From the NCBI GenBank assembly GCA_026027325.1, contig JAMSLZ010000003.1:558001-622000 (forward strand): 64,000 nucleotides of DNA. The letters run 5' to 3'. The DNA is from Actinomucor elegans (Eukaryota > Mucoromycota > Mucoromycetes > Mucorales > Mucoraceae). The position numbers and the translations under genes were made by a program. The notes below the pieces were generated by a model that saw only the letters and a list, made by a program, of their open reading frames with translations, ran no database searches and was not told where the DNA came from. Below, piece after piece: positions 24,489-36,199 of this stretch. Positions within the stretch are counted from its first letter, which is position 1. Each line of letters begins with the position of its first letter.

Positions 24489-25964
24489 GGAACATCGTTA
24501 TGTCTACACCCATTTTATATTTTTACAAGATCTATAAATTTCTTTCTTTTTTTTTTGTAGGGGAGCGAGCTCCATTTTTATTTAAGGTCCTTTAAACGTC
24601 AAGATCTATAAATTTCGCAATAAATATCAATCAAAAGTCATATTTAACAAACTCCGCTACAGAATGAGTAGGTACATCCATTAAAATTTTGATTTAATTG
24701 AAGCCTGATGAATATATTTAAAAGTGCATTTTTATACTACGTTAATACGTCTTTCTACTACTCATTGGGTCACTCTGTTTTTGGTCGGTTTGTATTGTGA
24801 TTGGAAAGCTTCATATTCGCTTGGTCCGAAAACGCGTTTAATCACCATAACCATTAACAGGCTCAAAAAATAGCGTACGGTAACATGATAGCTAAAAACA
24901 ATCAAGTTATCAGTAGGTTTGAAAGAAAATTCAAGTAAGTGACTTAAGGAAAGACAAGACTTGTTACAATATAGATGGTATTAATCGTTATTTATATTTA
25001 GCGATATAGCAAGTATTGTTATCAAAGCGTGGAGTTCATATTTGAAGTCCAAGAAAAGCTTGACAGCTTTGAATCTAATAAGTGATATGCTACGAACGAG
25101 TTACAGAATAATAACTCAGTTCATCTGATCAAAATATGGCTCCTTGTCACGAGAAACAAGTTATTAGATAACCATTGACCTTTAGTTTGATATGAATGGC
25201 TGCGATATCAGTCTTGTTTTTTCAGTCATCCTTTATCCATCTACCATTTGGTAGTTGTAATTACAGTGGTGCATATAAAAAAAAGAAAGCGTATTCTCAT
25301 CTATGTATCTAATTGATTAGTAAATTCACTCGCCATTTGAAAGATATGGGGTACTATGTTTGCCAAGATTGGTAAAACGATAACTTGATCACTGAGTATG
25401 AAACCCATGAATCCGCGGAATGGGATTTCGAGAAATCACAGAACAGTTAATAGAAAGAATAAGCATAACTTCGTCGCAACAGTTTGCTAGATTAATCAAT
25501 CATTCCTTTATTATTTTAATGACCACCTCATAACCAGACTTGCTCGGGGTTGCTAGAGCTTATACGCTAAACTGATCCGCCGTTAAGTGATTCCGGATTT
25601 TCGTATTTCAAACTCCATGAATTTCTCGGTATAGGCATGATTTATTGTATTGAATGCAATTCAAAATGCCTTAGATATGCATTAGTCAAGGCTGGAGCAG
25701 GATGTATATACATGCAACATTATATATTTTCTAATTATGAATGCATTTTGCATGGAACAACCATCTTTTTGCAAGAGCCATTCTATGATCGACAAGTGAA
25801 CAATAGGTTTGAACTGTAAAAGAAGTTAAATTTTTCTTTGCTTTGCTAAGAGTTACTAACCTATTTATAAACTATAATTGACTTGGATCTCATATAAATA
25901 AAGAAACCCAAAAGCCGATACTCCACCTTTCATTCACTATCCTCCATTAAACTACCTATTCACA
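24489..25964. other. 1.5-kb intergenic stretch before RTA1-like gene 1
   Basis: Apart from the 17-base direct repeat, nothing coding was supported. The last 80 bases are the promoter of the next gene, with a TATA-like CATATAAATAAAG at about 25890 and a CT-rich leader. Confidence 0.5.
24526..24616. repeat. 17-base perfect direct repeat flanking a short insert
   Basis: CAAGATCTATAAATTTC occurs at 24526-24542 and again at 24600-24616. Between them is a T run, then GGGGAGCGAGCTCC, which contains an inverted GGAGC/GCTCC pair. A perfect 17-mer in the same orientation within 75 bases looks like a duplication or an excision footprint. Confidence 0.6.
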
Positions 25965-26870
25965 ATGTCTACTCCTGCTAATAATGTATCGGATACGATG
26001 CGATTTTTCCATTACATCCCCAGCCTACCTCTTGCTGTAGTTGGTATAGTTGTATTTGCGCTTTTCACTGTCTATCTAGCCTTTCGGGTCTACAAGTCTA
26101 ACTCGTCTCGGTTCTTATACATTTTGGCGTTTACTGCACTAGCAGAATGTATAGGTTATATCCTACGACTCCTATGTGTCAATTCTACGACCTTGATGAA
26201 GTACGCTATCATGAGTCTTTTTTTGCTGTTGCCTCCTAATGCTCTCGCCTTGGTTAATTACAAAGCAGTGGGCGAAATCATTCGACTCTCCGATATCAAA
26301 GCTGATAAGTTCTATCTGCGGCCCAAGTTTGTTACCTGGTTCTTCTTTGGAAGTGATATTTTTGCTTTCTTGATGCAAGGTAGTGGTGGCGGTCTTCAAG
26401 CGGGTGGCAATATTGATATGTCAAACATTGGTAAAACCATCACGCTGATCGGTTTGGCTGTTCAATTGTTCTTTTTCGCCTTCTTTGCCTATGTTACCTT
26501 TTATGTTCATCACAACGCCAAGTATCAGTATCATGTTGAAGGCCAGATAAATCCCAAGAACAAGCTTATTAAGTGCCTTTATGTCACTATTGCTCTGATT
26601 TATATTCGTTCCATCTATCGTATTGCCGAGTATGCTACAGGTTATGATGGTGTTATTGCTTCGACAGAATGGGCTTTTTATGTGTTTGATTCCTTGGTCA
26701 TTGCTCTTTCGTTCCTTGTCTACAGTATCTTCTTTATAGGAAACTACTTGCCCAAACGGATTGGAAACGATGCTACAAGAATACCTACAGTATCCTCCAG
26801 CGTAGAACTAAGCCAGGTAGAGAGAGGCATTACAGACGAATCAGACAGATTATACCAATTCAAGAAATAG
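25965..26870 (+). CDS. RTA1-like seven-TM lipid-translocating/resistance protein, copy 1
   Basis: A 301-residue single-exon membrane protein with seven predicted TM segments. The RTA1 family core is clear: ALALVNYKAVGEIIRLSD, then KFVTWFFFGSDIFAFLMQG with GSGGGLQAGG, then a TM-loop-TM with IRSIYRIAEYATGYDG. The hydrophilic C-terminus (about residues 265-301) is Ser/Glu-rich. RTA1 relatives (Rta1, Rsb1, Rtm1) are fungal-specific and linked to resistance to sterol-pathway inhibitors or to sphingoid long-chain base export; substrate here is unknown. A TATA-like element lies about 75 bases upstream. It is a tandem paralogue of the gene at 27688. Confidence 0.9.
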   Translation: MSTPANNVSDTMRFFHYIPSLPLAVVGIVVFALFTVYLAFRVYKSNSSRFLYILAFTALAECIGYILRLLCVNSTTLMKYAIMSLFLLLPPNALALVNYKAVGEIIRLSDIKADKFYLRPKFVTWFFFGSDIFAFLMQGSGGGLQAGGNIDMSNIGKTITLIGLAVQLFFFAFFAYVTFYVHHNAKYQYHVEGQINPKNKLIKCLYVTIALIYIRSIYRIAEYATGYDGVIASTEWAFYVFDSLVIALSFLVYSIFFIGNYLPKRIGNDATRIPTVSSSVELSQVERGITDESDRLYQFKK

Positions 26871-27687
26871 AAACTTATTCAGTATACTAATTGTACGTAC
26901 TATATAATGCTCATTTTTTTTCTCTCTTCAATCAACTTATACATCAGTCTTGTCTGTTAGATATATTTTGAAGTGAAGCAATAAACATAGCAATAATTTT
27001 TAATCCAGTTTAACTTTGTTACTAATAATGATGAAAAGATGAGTGCAGTTTACAAACTATAGAGTATATAAAGACATTTTGGATCTCTTCGTATTCTTAC
27101 ATAACTACTCAATACTCTCAATGTGAGTGGATATTTGAATGGCGCCTTGAAATGTTAGAATGACTCTAACCAGCGTTTGATTGATTCAAGTGCACCTAAT
27201 TGGTTTAGCACCGACTTTTTGATCGGTACAACTTTCGGTGCGAGAGGTCACACCAATTTTCCAACGACTTGGTAGCACTTGATTTCATCACTCTTTGGTT
27301 TGATCTAGCATCTGGTTTGTTGCAATTCGTAAAAGACCTTTTGATGACTGTAGAACTTGAATATATCTATGATATCAAATGATTCTTGATGAGATGAATG
27401 GCAATAAATTGCTATAGTTCTGAATAAGGTTCTATTATATATCAAGAGTTATGGATTAAGAAGTGTTCAAGATAGTAAAGAATCGATCTATTATTCAATT
27501 GGTTGGATCGAAACTCATCGCAGTATAATAACGATCCTTGAGCTATACTATGGTTTTAAACATATCCTCGGATAGATAGCGCTTCAAACAGCTTGTACAA
27601 CGCGACCTTTTGTATATAATAATCGGGTAATATATCCAAGAGCCTATCTGTTCTTTCTCTTTTATATATATATATAATAGCAGAAAA
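26871..27687. other. Spacer between tandem RTA1-like genes, with promoter-like relic
   Basis: At 27060-27122 there is a TATA-like GAGTATATAAAG, a pyrimidine-rich leader with CATAACTACTCAATACTCTC and an ATG immediately followed by TGA. This looks like a promoter plus start of a lost gene, or an unproductive transcript. The real promoter of copy 2 has a TATATATATATA run at about 27664-27676, only about 15 bases before its ATG. Confidence 0.4.
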
Positions 27688-28596
27688 ATGGTGACGATGG
27701 ATGATTTGAAGAACGCGGGTATATCCCAAGCGATGATCCTATTCCATTATATCCCTAATCTTGGCGCAGCTATTGCTGGATTAGCCGTGTATGCCATCTT
27801 TGCATTATACCTGACCATTCGTATCTACATATCAAAAAGCCCAAAATTTCTGTATATCCTAGCATTTACAGCTTTGATGGAGGTGATTGGGTTCGCAGTG
27901 CGTATATTATGTCATTTCTTTACAGACCTTGGACGTTATATTGGCATGACGCTATTTCTTCTATTGGCACCCAATGCCCTGGCTTTGGTCAATTACAAAG
28001 CGGTTGGAGAGATCATTCGACTGTCCAACGTAGAAACCAATCGATTCTATCTCAAGCCCAAGTTTGTTACTTGGTTCTTCTTTAGCAGTGATATATTTTC
28101 GTTTGTTTTACAAGGTGCTGGTGGTGGATTGCAGTCTACTGGACCCAAACTGAATTCCATCGGTGTAGCTATTACACTTGTGGGTCTCGCACTTCAGTTG
28201 TTCTTTTTCGCTTGCTTTGCTGTTATAACCGTTTATATTCATCGTAACCCTGCCTATCAATATCGTGTCGAGGGAGAACCTAACGCCAAGAAGAAGCTCA
28301 TCATTTGTCTGTATATCACCATTACACTCCTCTATATTCGTTCGATTTATCGTGTTGCTGAGTATGCTACTGGATACGGTGGACCTATAGCCCGTCTGGA
28401 ATGGGCTTTCTATGTGTTTGATACAATCGTGATTGCCATCAGCTTCGTGGTTTACTGCGTATTCTTCATTGGTAACTATCTTCCCAAGCACAATTCAATT
28501 GATATTACTGCTGCACAATTATCAGAATCCGCTTCCAGCTTGAGCAGCCAAACAGAAAAAGGGCTTGATCTCGAAAATTCAGGCAAAACCCAGTAA
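27688..28596 (+). CDS. RTA1-like seven-TM lipid-translocating/resistance protein, copy 2
   Basis: A 302-residue single-exon paralogue of the upstream gene in the same orientation. The TM core is nearly the same (ALALVNYKAVGEIIRLSN, KFVTWFFFSSDIFSF, QGAGGGLQST, RSIYRVAEYATGYGG), while the N-terminus and the Ser/Leu-rich C-terminal tail differ. Conservation limited to the membrane core suggests an older tandem duplication with divergence of the cytosolic ends. An alternative start is the ATG at 27697 (MDDL), nine bases downstream. Confidence 0.9.
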   Translation: MVTMDDLKNAGISQAMILFHYIPNLGAAIAGLAVYAIFALYLTIRIYISKSPKFLYILAFTALMEVIGFAVRILCHFFTDLGRYIGMTLFLLLAPNALALVNYKAVGEIIRLSNVETNRFYLKPKFVTWFFFSSDIFSFVLQGAGGGLQSTGPKLNSIGVAITLVGLALQLFFFACFAVITVYIHRNPAYQYRVEGEPNAKKKLIICLYITITLLYIRSIYRVAEYATGYGGPIARLEWAFYVFDTIVIAISFVVYCVFFIGNYLPKHNSIDITAAQLSESASSLSSQTEKGLDLENSGKTQ

Positions 28597-29929
28597 TGAC
28601 TAATCTACAGTTAGACATTATTGTTTTACTAATCTTTCCTATAATTTTTTCTCAAAAATAAACCCTTTTTCTATTGCGATAATGTTCTTTTAGTTTCAAA
28701 TAGTGAATCCATTGTCATACCATTGTTCAGATATTCAGAATCTTCCATAAACTGCAATATACGCGTCCATACTAGTGTTGGCATATAACAAAAACAATAG
28801 ATGTTTGATTTTCCTACTGAAAAAAGCAGCATATAAATCATTTAAAAGCCTCAATTGATAGAACATTTACTTGATAAAATGGACTGCAGGCTTCTTTTTT
28901 TCTCTATATAGCTATAAAGAATGGCTAGGTTAAGCCCTGGTTTTATTGACAATTTGAAATGCCCCAATATCGGGTGTAAAACCTGGTGTTACCGCTGAAC
29001 AAAAGTCTCTATTACCGCGCAATGGCCTTACCCAATAAAAATACAGGTATTCAATATAATTCTTGGCACTTTTATCGTAGTAGATATCCTAGGAAAAGGA
29101 TATGTCAAGTCGTTAAATCAGTTACAGTTGTACAAACAATTCTATCTAATTAGACCTACCAACAGGAACCTGTGCACATTTCAGAACATTTTTGAAGCGA
29201 CATGTACTAGTTCAATTTTCATTATTATATATGTAATGCAATATATTTTGCTTACCTCTATAGCGCATTCATATCATCTAGATAGTATTTCTATGCTGAG
29301 TTGCTCGTTATTCTCCACGGTAATACACATCGATTCGAAGTGATCCAAGAACAAGCTGAATTCATCGGCCGACAAAAAAACTTGAAAATAAATAAAGTTA
29401 AGCATTTGACACTTGGTAATTCAATAAAACATAATATTTTTGTTTTAATGCTATTAGGATCATAGGGGTACATAGCGTTTAAAAAAAAATTAAAAATTAC
29501 TACTATATATTATTTATCTGCTCTACAACACAATTCATTCTATTAATTTGTTAGGCATTTTATGCCATTCAACGCAATATCTAATCATTTACATATCTAA
29601 TAAGGAACTCAACATATAATCTCATATGAAATCTTCTACGTTATCTTTTTTATTTTTGTCGAGAATTTGTATAAATTAAACCGCAGACGAATCGACGTAG
29701 TGCACTAATCTACAGAACTTGTTCTGCTGACAATTTCTATATATATATTGTATAATAATACTGAACAAAGGATATCGTAGTTGCTCTCCGTTACAGCACT
29801 TATCTCAGCAATTATCTGAGCTATTATAGGGATAAGAAGCAGAGTCATCGAGGCCACTCAAACTCAAACTACCGAATGCCTGCCTGATTCGTTTCATCAT
29901 TACCTCAGTTTTCAACAATCTATTACACT
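28597..29929. other. 1.3-kb intergenic stretch
   Basis: An ATG at 28921 begins a 25-codon frame with LKCPNIGCKTWCYR, a Cys pattern that looks like half a zinc ribbon, but no continuation or splice partner was found. Otherwise AT-rich and apparently empty. Confidence 0.4.
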
Positions 29930-30680
29930 TAAATGTGCTCTTTATAATTGGCTAGAGATGCCCAATAAAATATAGTCTAGGCAAGTGTGATGGGAGATAA
30001 GCATATCAGTATCCTCAAGGTTCAATACAATAAGAGATTTCTTTGGCTTTATGAATAGATGCATTATCCATTATCAAACAATATCCCTTCGTGCACTTAT
30101 ACTTATCCATCTCATCCATTCTCACGTAAAGAAAGCTGAAGTGATGCTCAGTTACAGCTCCCCTACTCATACTTTCAAAATAGCCAGCATACTTTCTTTT
30201 CTTAAACATTGCCTGTGGGAGTTTCAGACTGAATTTAATCACGACAGGTTCAGAGATTGCACCAAAGGTATTAGTCATTTTTTTAACTCTTGTTTCTGGT
30301 GCAGTAGCAACTGCGAAGGAGCCCTTTTTTTTACCATTCAATGCTGCGCTTCGTATTAATATGGAAAGCTGACTCATCAAGGAAGACACAGTTTTTTTTT
30401 CTAAAGTCAATATCGTTCATGTCTCATTTGTGCACCCAATCAAGGTGCCCTTGGACCTTAGCTTCGCTGGATTTGTCCACAAATCGATAAAGTGGCATTC
30501 TGGATCATTTGAATTTCTCAAACATTTGAAGTAGTCTCCCCATCGACTGCTCTAGGATAATGGGCGGACTTTTATCAACATATTCCAAAATGATTTTTTT
30601 ATGCTCTTTACTAAGAATACGCGGACATCTACACTTTTAAAAATGTTGCCAGGGCCCTTTTTCATGCTGTGACACCCATC
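29930..30680 (-). mobile_element. Degenerate Tc1/IS630-type DDE transposase pseudogene
   Basis: On the minus strand successive broken frames give the order expected for mucoralean DDE transposases: helix-turn-helix-like KIILEYVDKSP, then MPLYRFVDKS, then NCVFLDESAF with the first catalytic Asp, then RGAVTEHHFSF, then CLIMDNASIHKAKEIS with the second catalytic Asp and the Asn-Ala-Ser-x-His hallmark. After that the frame breaks, and the expected PYSPELNPIE block is only faintly visible near 29950-30000. Several frameshifts and stops, including TAA directly after SIEW, show it is inactive. Terminal inverted repeats were not identified, so the bounds are approximate. Confidence 0.8.
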
Positions 30681-31335
30681 TTTAAGTCGAGCGAACAAGT
30701 GCTCCTAACTAATTTGCAGCAACTGGGGTTCTTAAAACCTTTTCAAACATCAGCTTTAAAAAATCTAACCTTATCTCGCTCAGTGTATGATGTATGCACG
30801 CTCAGGGGTTGATTCTTTTATGCGGACATGCGGACATGCGGACATGCGTAGCAACAAATTCACAGCTACATTCACTTGCCAAAATATTCAAATAGTCTGT
30901 ATGAGAATCAGCAGTCTGAACAACGTACACTTCTTCATTAACGACGTATCCGAGGATTAAGGGATAGCCATATTTGTCAACAGTATGACTGTTCGTCATA
31001 AAAAAAACTAATTAGTCATTGTCGAAAAAGAAATATATTGAGGAAAAGAAAAAGAAAAAATAAAGTAGAACCTAAAAGACTGATGTGTTTATAAAAGGTG
31101 AATATAGTTATTAATTTTGATAACCTGCGATTTCAAAAATTGGCGAAATACGACATTGATTTTGGAAAAGAGTATGTATTCCAGTAGTATCGGAACACAA
31201 ATATCGCTGCTGATATTTGACTGAAAATTGTTATATCACTGAGAGCTATATTTCGTTTCACGTTTCGAGTTTCGTGCATCCTTTGGAAACAGGTTTCGAT
31301 AGTTGAAGCAAAAAAAAAAAAAAAAAATTGTTTTA
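30681..31335. other. Intergenic, with eroded flank of the transposon
   Basis: Contains the 8-base tandem repeat listed next and an open minus-strand frame (30999-30802) that runs through it; that frame has no recognisable domain. An A18 tract lies at about 31310-31327. Confidence 0.4.
30821..30848. repeat. 8-base tandem repeat, 3.5 copies
   Basis: TGCGGACA is repeated three and a half times without mismatch, just beyond the 5' side of the transposase relic. Confidence 0.9.
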
Positions 31336-32069
31336 TTAAGTTGGGCAACAAAAGAAATTGACAGAAATTAATTCAAGTTGATTCTCTGTCACAAACTGAT
31401 CCACATCAAACGACCGACGATGTTCTTTCTTTTCATGATGCATCGTTGTGAAACTTTGTTGGGAGGGTTGCTTGTACAGCAAGAACGTGTAACGGTGAGT
31501 CCCTGTGTTTTTGCCTGGACCAGGTCCTATATATGGAGTATGTTGATTCTCGATCTTTTTCAGACTATCAGCCACGTCTGAGCCTTTAGAAAAGTTAGAA
31601 CCAATGAGCACTACATTCGAATAACGTACCAGAAATGTTAACCACTACCCAATGACGCCAAGGACCAAATTTTTTATCTTCTGCAGAAGGAGCATCCGGA
31701 TCAATCTACATACATACGCAATGATGCATCAGGTGTGCAGCACGATAAAATATGACCTTATATATATATTACCATTACGAGCGTATAGTATGCTGTTTCA
31801 TCATCGGGTATAAATGATACGGCAGGCTGTTGGCTTGCTTCCTGAGGAGAAATGTGATTTCCAAGTGCTACGTCTTGGCCAGTACTGTAGACAACCTCTA
31901 GTAACGCCAAAGGGCTTACAGCATGTTTAATCACTGTTTTTGTTTTGGGAGTTACCATTTAGTATATACAAATAAGCAGCCCAACTTTAATTGCCTATTC
32001 ACCTTCTGGGATAAGTCCAACTTTTTGCAGAGAATGATTCAGGTTCATATCAGCAGTAAGGAACCCCAT
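31336..32069 (-). CDS. Phosphatidylethanolamine-binding protein family (PEBP/TFS1-like)
   Basis: Exons 32069-32003, 31933-31773, 31705-31630 and 31583-31336 give 183 residues, the family norm. The protein has the PEBP order: LQKVGLIPEVIKH, LLEVVYS, YYTLVMIDPDAPS (ligand-pocket Asp and His region), FGPWRHWVVVNISG, then GTHRYTFLLYKQP and the C-terminal FVTENQLELISVNFF. PEBPs bind anionic lipid head groups or act as protease or kinase inhibitors (yeast Tfs1 inhibits carboxypeptidase Y); the role here is unknown. The first intron is identified by its TACTAA branch site 25 bases before AAAACAG; a start at the ATG at 31958 would begin inside that intron. Divergent from the Rab5-like gene. Confidence 0.93.
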
Positions 32070-32635
32070 TTTTATCTTTGATAGTCCGAATAAACAAATG
32101 TATAGAGAGAAAGAAAAAAAAATAATGGTCGCTGTTGAATGCTTTTTATAATGAAAAACAAAGGCACAAGGTCCTATTGTGTATTAACCATTACACTTGT
32201 AAAAACAATTCAACAAGCGTAGTCGCACAGCATATAACTTTATATTATTCCCATAACTAACACTAGGATCGCAGTAAGTAGTTTCATCATTGAAACAAGA
32301 CAAGGCATTGTATCATACTTGGAACACAAAATATCTTGGAAACAAAGAAAGGTAAGCTTACCATAGTGTACAAAAAAAGAGCGTAATGTGAGTCAGTATT
32401 CATAGAGATAGCCATCTTGAAAGGAACTTAAGCTAAACGCAAGCCCTTTATCTATTCATAGTCTGCCAATAGCTTTATATTCGTTGCACAGTAATTATTC
32501 TTTGTTTGGTAAAACTTCAAGTAGGTACTCATTACTACGCACACAGTAGTAATAAATAAAGAAGAGTTCTTTTTCTGCAACCTTTTTGTTCTTTATTTTT
32601 TATTTTTTTACTTTTTTTTTCTAATACATATAATC
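32070..32635. promoter_or_regulatory. Divergent promoter region, PEBP and Rab5-like genes
   Basis: A 566-base non-coding region between divergent starts. The last 60 bases before the Rab5-like ATG are a long T-rich tract, a common mucoralean leader feature. No clear TATA was seen. Confidence 0.4.
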
Positions 32636-33481
32636 ATGGGTGCACGGCCCCAAATGACACCTCAAATACCTTCCGTAAAGTTAGTACTTCTCGGTAAGTT
32701 GATTCAAGCTGTACGACCTTCGGGGAAAAAACCAACAATATAATAGGCGAATCCTCCGTTGGTAAATCAAGTATCGTTGCTCGGTACGCTGCAGATATAT
32801 TTTCAGATGGCAAAGAAGCAACGATCGGAGGTAGTGCAATACAATTTCACACATACAAAAAAAAAACCTGTTGTTAAAAAAAAACGACTATATAGCTGCT
32901 TTCTTGGCAAGAGTATGTTCTACTGGCGATCGAGAAATCAAGTTTGAAATATGGGATACTGCGGGCCAAGAAAGATTTCATTCACTTGCTCCAATGTATT
33001 ATAGAAATGCTTTAGCTGCAATGGTGGTATTTGATGTTACAAAATATGTAAGTGCATTATCACAAGACATTTCATTCCAGTTATGAACTTTGGTTATAGA
33101 GTTCGTTTGAAAGAGCCAAAGGTTGGGTACAAGAACTAAAACGCCAAGCAAACGAACGTCTGGTTATTGCTTTAGTAGGTAACAAGACTGACCTTGAAGA
33201 AGAGACAATACGTGAAATACCCAAACATGAAGCAAAAGCATACGCAGTAGAATACAACTTAATATACGTCGAAACAAGTGCACGCTTAGGCACCAATATC
33301 CATCATGTGTTTACTGAAATAGGTAATTGTTGGCTTTTATTTTCCTGAAAAAAAAAAGGGCTAAATGCATCAATTTGTAGCAAAAAATGTTCCACTGGAC
33401 TTGCTTACTGCGCGCCAAAATTCAAGGCATCAAATCAGTTTGAGTTCTGGGAAGCTTGGAAGTAGTAAATGTGCTTGCTAG
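32636..33481 (+). CDS. Rab5/Ypt5-type small GTPase
   Basis: Five exons (32636-32693, 32747-32830, 32896-33047, 33100-33322, 33381-33481) give 205 residues. All G boxes are present: GESSVGKSS (P-loop, rebuilt by intron 1), the switch I segment EATIGAAFLARV (rebuilt by intron 2; TIGAAFL is typical of the Rab5 group), [20 protein letters not shown] (switch II, Rab5-like), NKTD and ETSA. The C-terminus ends CAC, a CXC prenylation motif. Rab5 proteins control early endosome fusion and endocytic transport. The insert after [16 protein letters not shown] is one residue block shorter or longer than in yeast Ypt52/53, so the exact orthologue is uncertain. Confidence 0.93.
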
Positions 33482-34140
33482 ATTATTCTATTTTGCTTAG
33501 TCTATTAGTCTGGAAATTATAATCGAACTAATACATAAAAAAAAAGAGAGAGTATTCCTTTGACAGAGAATAAAACAATTAGATAACATGAGCAAAAAAA
33601 AAAAAAATTGGTACATCAAACAAAGAAAAGGCATCATCTATAATTAGTCTATAGAGATGAAGCATAAAGTGCATTTCTGCAGCAACCATAGGACTTCTAT
33701 AATGCATCTGTGATAATATCCGGATATTCTACATTGCTTGATCATCCTTTTCTTGAGCAATGGCATATCACTGCTACCAACTCCATCATGTCTTTTTTAT
33801 TTATTTATTTTTTACCACCTTGTTTTTCATGACAAACTACTATTTAAATCTGCACAGAAAGTGATTTAACAAAATGAATGTAGCGTAAAATAATGCTTTG
33901 AATAGTTTAAATATCATGAACGATTCCTCTTTGTGAAAACTTTTTTCTCGAAATTTTAGAAATGCAAGTTTTACCCGTGTATTTTATGTTTGATAAATCC
34001 CATTAGAAATATACTTAGATACTCTAATATACTAAGTCTGCATAAGTAATAGACTAGGCCTTTCAAATGGCTCTAAAATAGACTATAGGATGTTTATAAC
34101 AATTTGGGCCTAAATGTATACTCATCCCAATTTTACAGAA

Positions 34141-34230
34141 ATTAAGTCGTTTCCTTCATTTCTACATTTCTCAACTGCTTACTGCTTTATGTCATATTTA
34201 ATGACTATATCAAGTCACAAGAAAGCATTT
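34141..34230 (+). repeat. Dispersed repeat family, copy G
   Basis: AAGTCGTTTCCTTCATTTCT, then TTTATGTCATATTTAATGAC and TATATCAAGTCAC. Together with copy J it shares an extended left flank (AAGTC-TTTC-T-CAT). Confidence 0.5.
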
Positions 34231-34334
34231 TGCCTGTTATAGTTAATATCTAGTTCAAATGTGATGATTATATTATAGTTCTTGCATACTCTGGAATTAC
34301 TCTAATGTCATGTAGGCTTGATCTAATGAGTAAT

Positions 34335-34402
34335 AAATTTATCGGTCGGTCCAAGTTCAATGTTATATCTTAATACTGGTGTATTATCAGAATAAACTAC
34401 TG
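34335..34402 (+). repeat. Dispersed repeat family, copy H
   Basis: TCGGTCGGTCCAAGTTCAAT, then GTTATATCTTAATACTGG and CAGAATAAACTACTG follow the family order. It shares the variant GGTCGGTCCAAGTT with copy I. Confidence 0.5.
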
Positions 34403-34489
34403 TATTTATAGGACTATCATCTGGCTAAAATAAAAGTATTATACTATACATAAAAGACGAGCAATAATAAAATATACATTCATTTCTTG

Positions 34490-34562
34490 CAAGCTCTATA
34501 TATCTTGGTCGGTCCAAGTTTAGTGTCGCATCTAATTGCTCATGTTCATAATAATATTTTGA
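34490..34562 (+). repeat. Dispersed repeat family, copy I
   Basis: CTTGGTCGGTCCAAGTTTAG, then TGTCGCATCTAATTGCTCAT and GTTCATAATAATA. One of the clearest matches to the core TGTCGCATCTGATT. Confidence 0.6.
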
Positions 34563-36199
34563 GTTTACTGGCTCGGTCTTTAATTAGAATACAATAAGTT
34601 TCTTACTCATTAAGGAAGGTAATGGAATATATAATTCCCTATAACTTATCTGGACCTTATTATGACTGGTACATCTCTCAACAGAACCTGCTTATGCGCT
34701 GTGTCATATTCATACTTGATGCCCGAAATGAACCCCCCCCCATCTCATGGGATTTCATTTAATAGAGAATCATTCAATATCCTGTTGATTTAAGAAATTC
34801 TTTAAATGAAACTGAGAGGTTGTACCAAAGCTTCCTCAGAGTTGGTGTTTTTGGACCATCATCGAAGTAGCTAATGTGGTTCAAGCCTAACCCTCGGCTG
34901 AAGGACTATCTCAAAGAGTTTAGTTGAAAAATCTCACCGAAACTTGTATTATTATAAGTGAAGAAAGGATTTGGACTTTAGCTTGAGGGGGGAGGGAGGC
35001 AAAAAAAAAATGTTTTGGAAGGAGATCAGTTGAATAACAAGCGAGTATTTATGGGCGGTTTGGGTTTGCTTCTTTTATAGACGTACCTTGGTTAGCTGAG
35101 TGATAAATGAGGACAAATAAGATTATATATTTACATTGAGTGATAGTATGACAAACGATAACTTGATGAGCAGTGTGGTATTCCAATAGGACTTGATGGG
35201 CTTATTTATTTGGATATTCAGTTCTCACTAGTGACCGCGCTTTGTTGCGTTTTTCACTGATGGAAGGGCCAAGAGATCCGTTATTAAATATTGTTCTATA
35301 AGCCACTTTCAGCAGCTCAAGTTGGAAAAGTCGGTTTGACCATGGCCTTGATTACAAGCATTCTGAACACCTATCCTAAATGGCAGTTCAGGCATCTCTA
35401 CTAGCACCATGCAATAAGACAGTTCACAGTAGGGAAAAAAAGGCTGAAGGTAATCTTTTTTTGTGAGAAAAGTTATCCACTGTAGAAAATGCGTATACTT
35501 TTATACTATTGTCAGAACCTTGGATTTGTGATTTGGGGACACTAGATCGCTTTATTCCCGCCCGTCCTTTTCTGTTCACATACGATACCTTTGATATATG
35601 ATAAATGCCTAATTAGCTTATGATAGCTTTTATTTCTTGGCTACGTTACTTCGTTCATGGTTTGGAGAGATGTTTATTTGATTGGTTCGATAATAGGCGT
35701 ATTATATTGATCGTTAATAATGTTGCAACTCTAATTTGCAGATTCTCATAAATTATCTCTTGTGAATTGATCGACACCATCATCATCTGCAAATGTCACA
35801 AGGATCTTTCCTGAATACTTAATTACTCTAGTGCTTCAAAGAATTAATGAATTTAAACTAAGACTTTATTTCTTCAAAAGAAACTCCTCTTCCTCCTCTA
35901 CTACTATAGGATTTAAGAATATTTCCCCCCTAAATAAACAGTTTTACAGTTATAATTATATGATATTTTTTAGGGTTGCATAATTTCTCGTTGGCCAGAA
36001 TAGTTCATTTGTAGTAAAATCAACCTAATCCTTTACTTTCAGTCAAAAAATTTGAATCCTTAGACACCTTTTCTATGTCTAAAAGTGTTATATTTCTTCA
36101 ATATAAGTAGATAACATTATTCAAACCCGATTTATTTGGAATCTCTTCATAACCAAATTTTGCAGTCCAAATAATATTCTAAATTTTTTTTTTTTGGAA

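Noticed and set aside
30802..30999. A 65-codon frame beside the transposase relic taken as part of the transposase
   Set aside because: It contains the 8-base tandem repeat and none of the transposase motifs.
31758..31958. An alternative start of the PEBP gene at the ATG at 31958
   Set aside because: The ATG lies inside an intron with a TACTAA branch site; the upstream exon at 32069-32003 supplies the conserved LQKVGLIPE segment.
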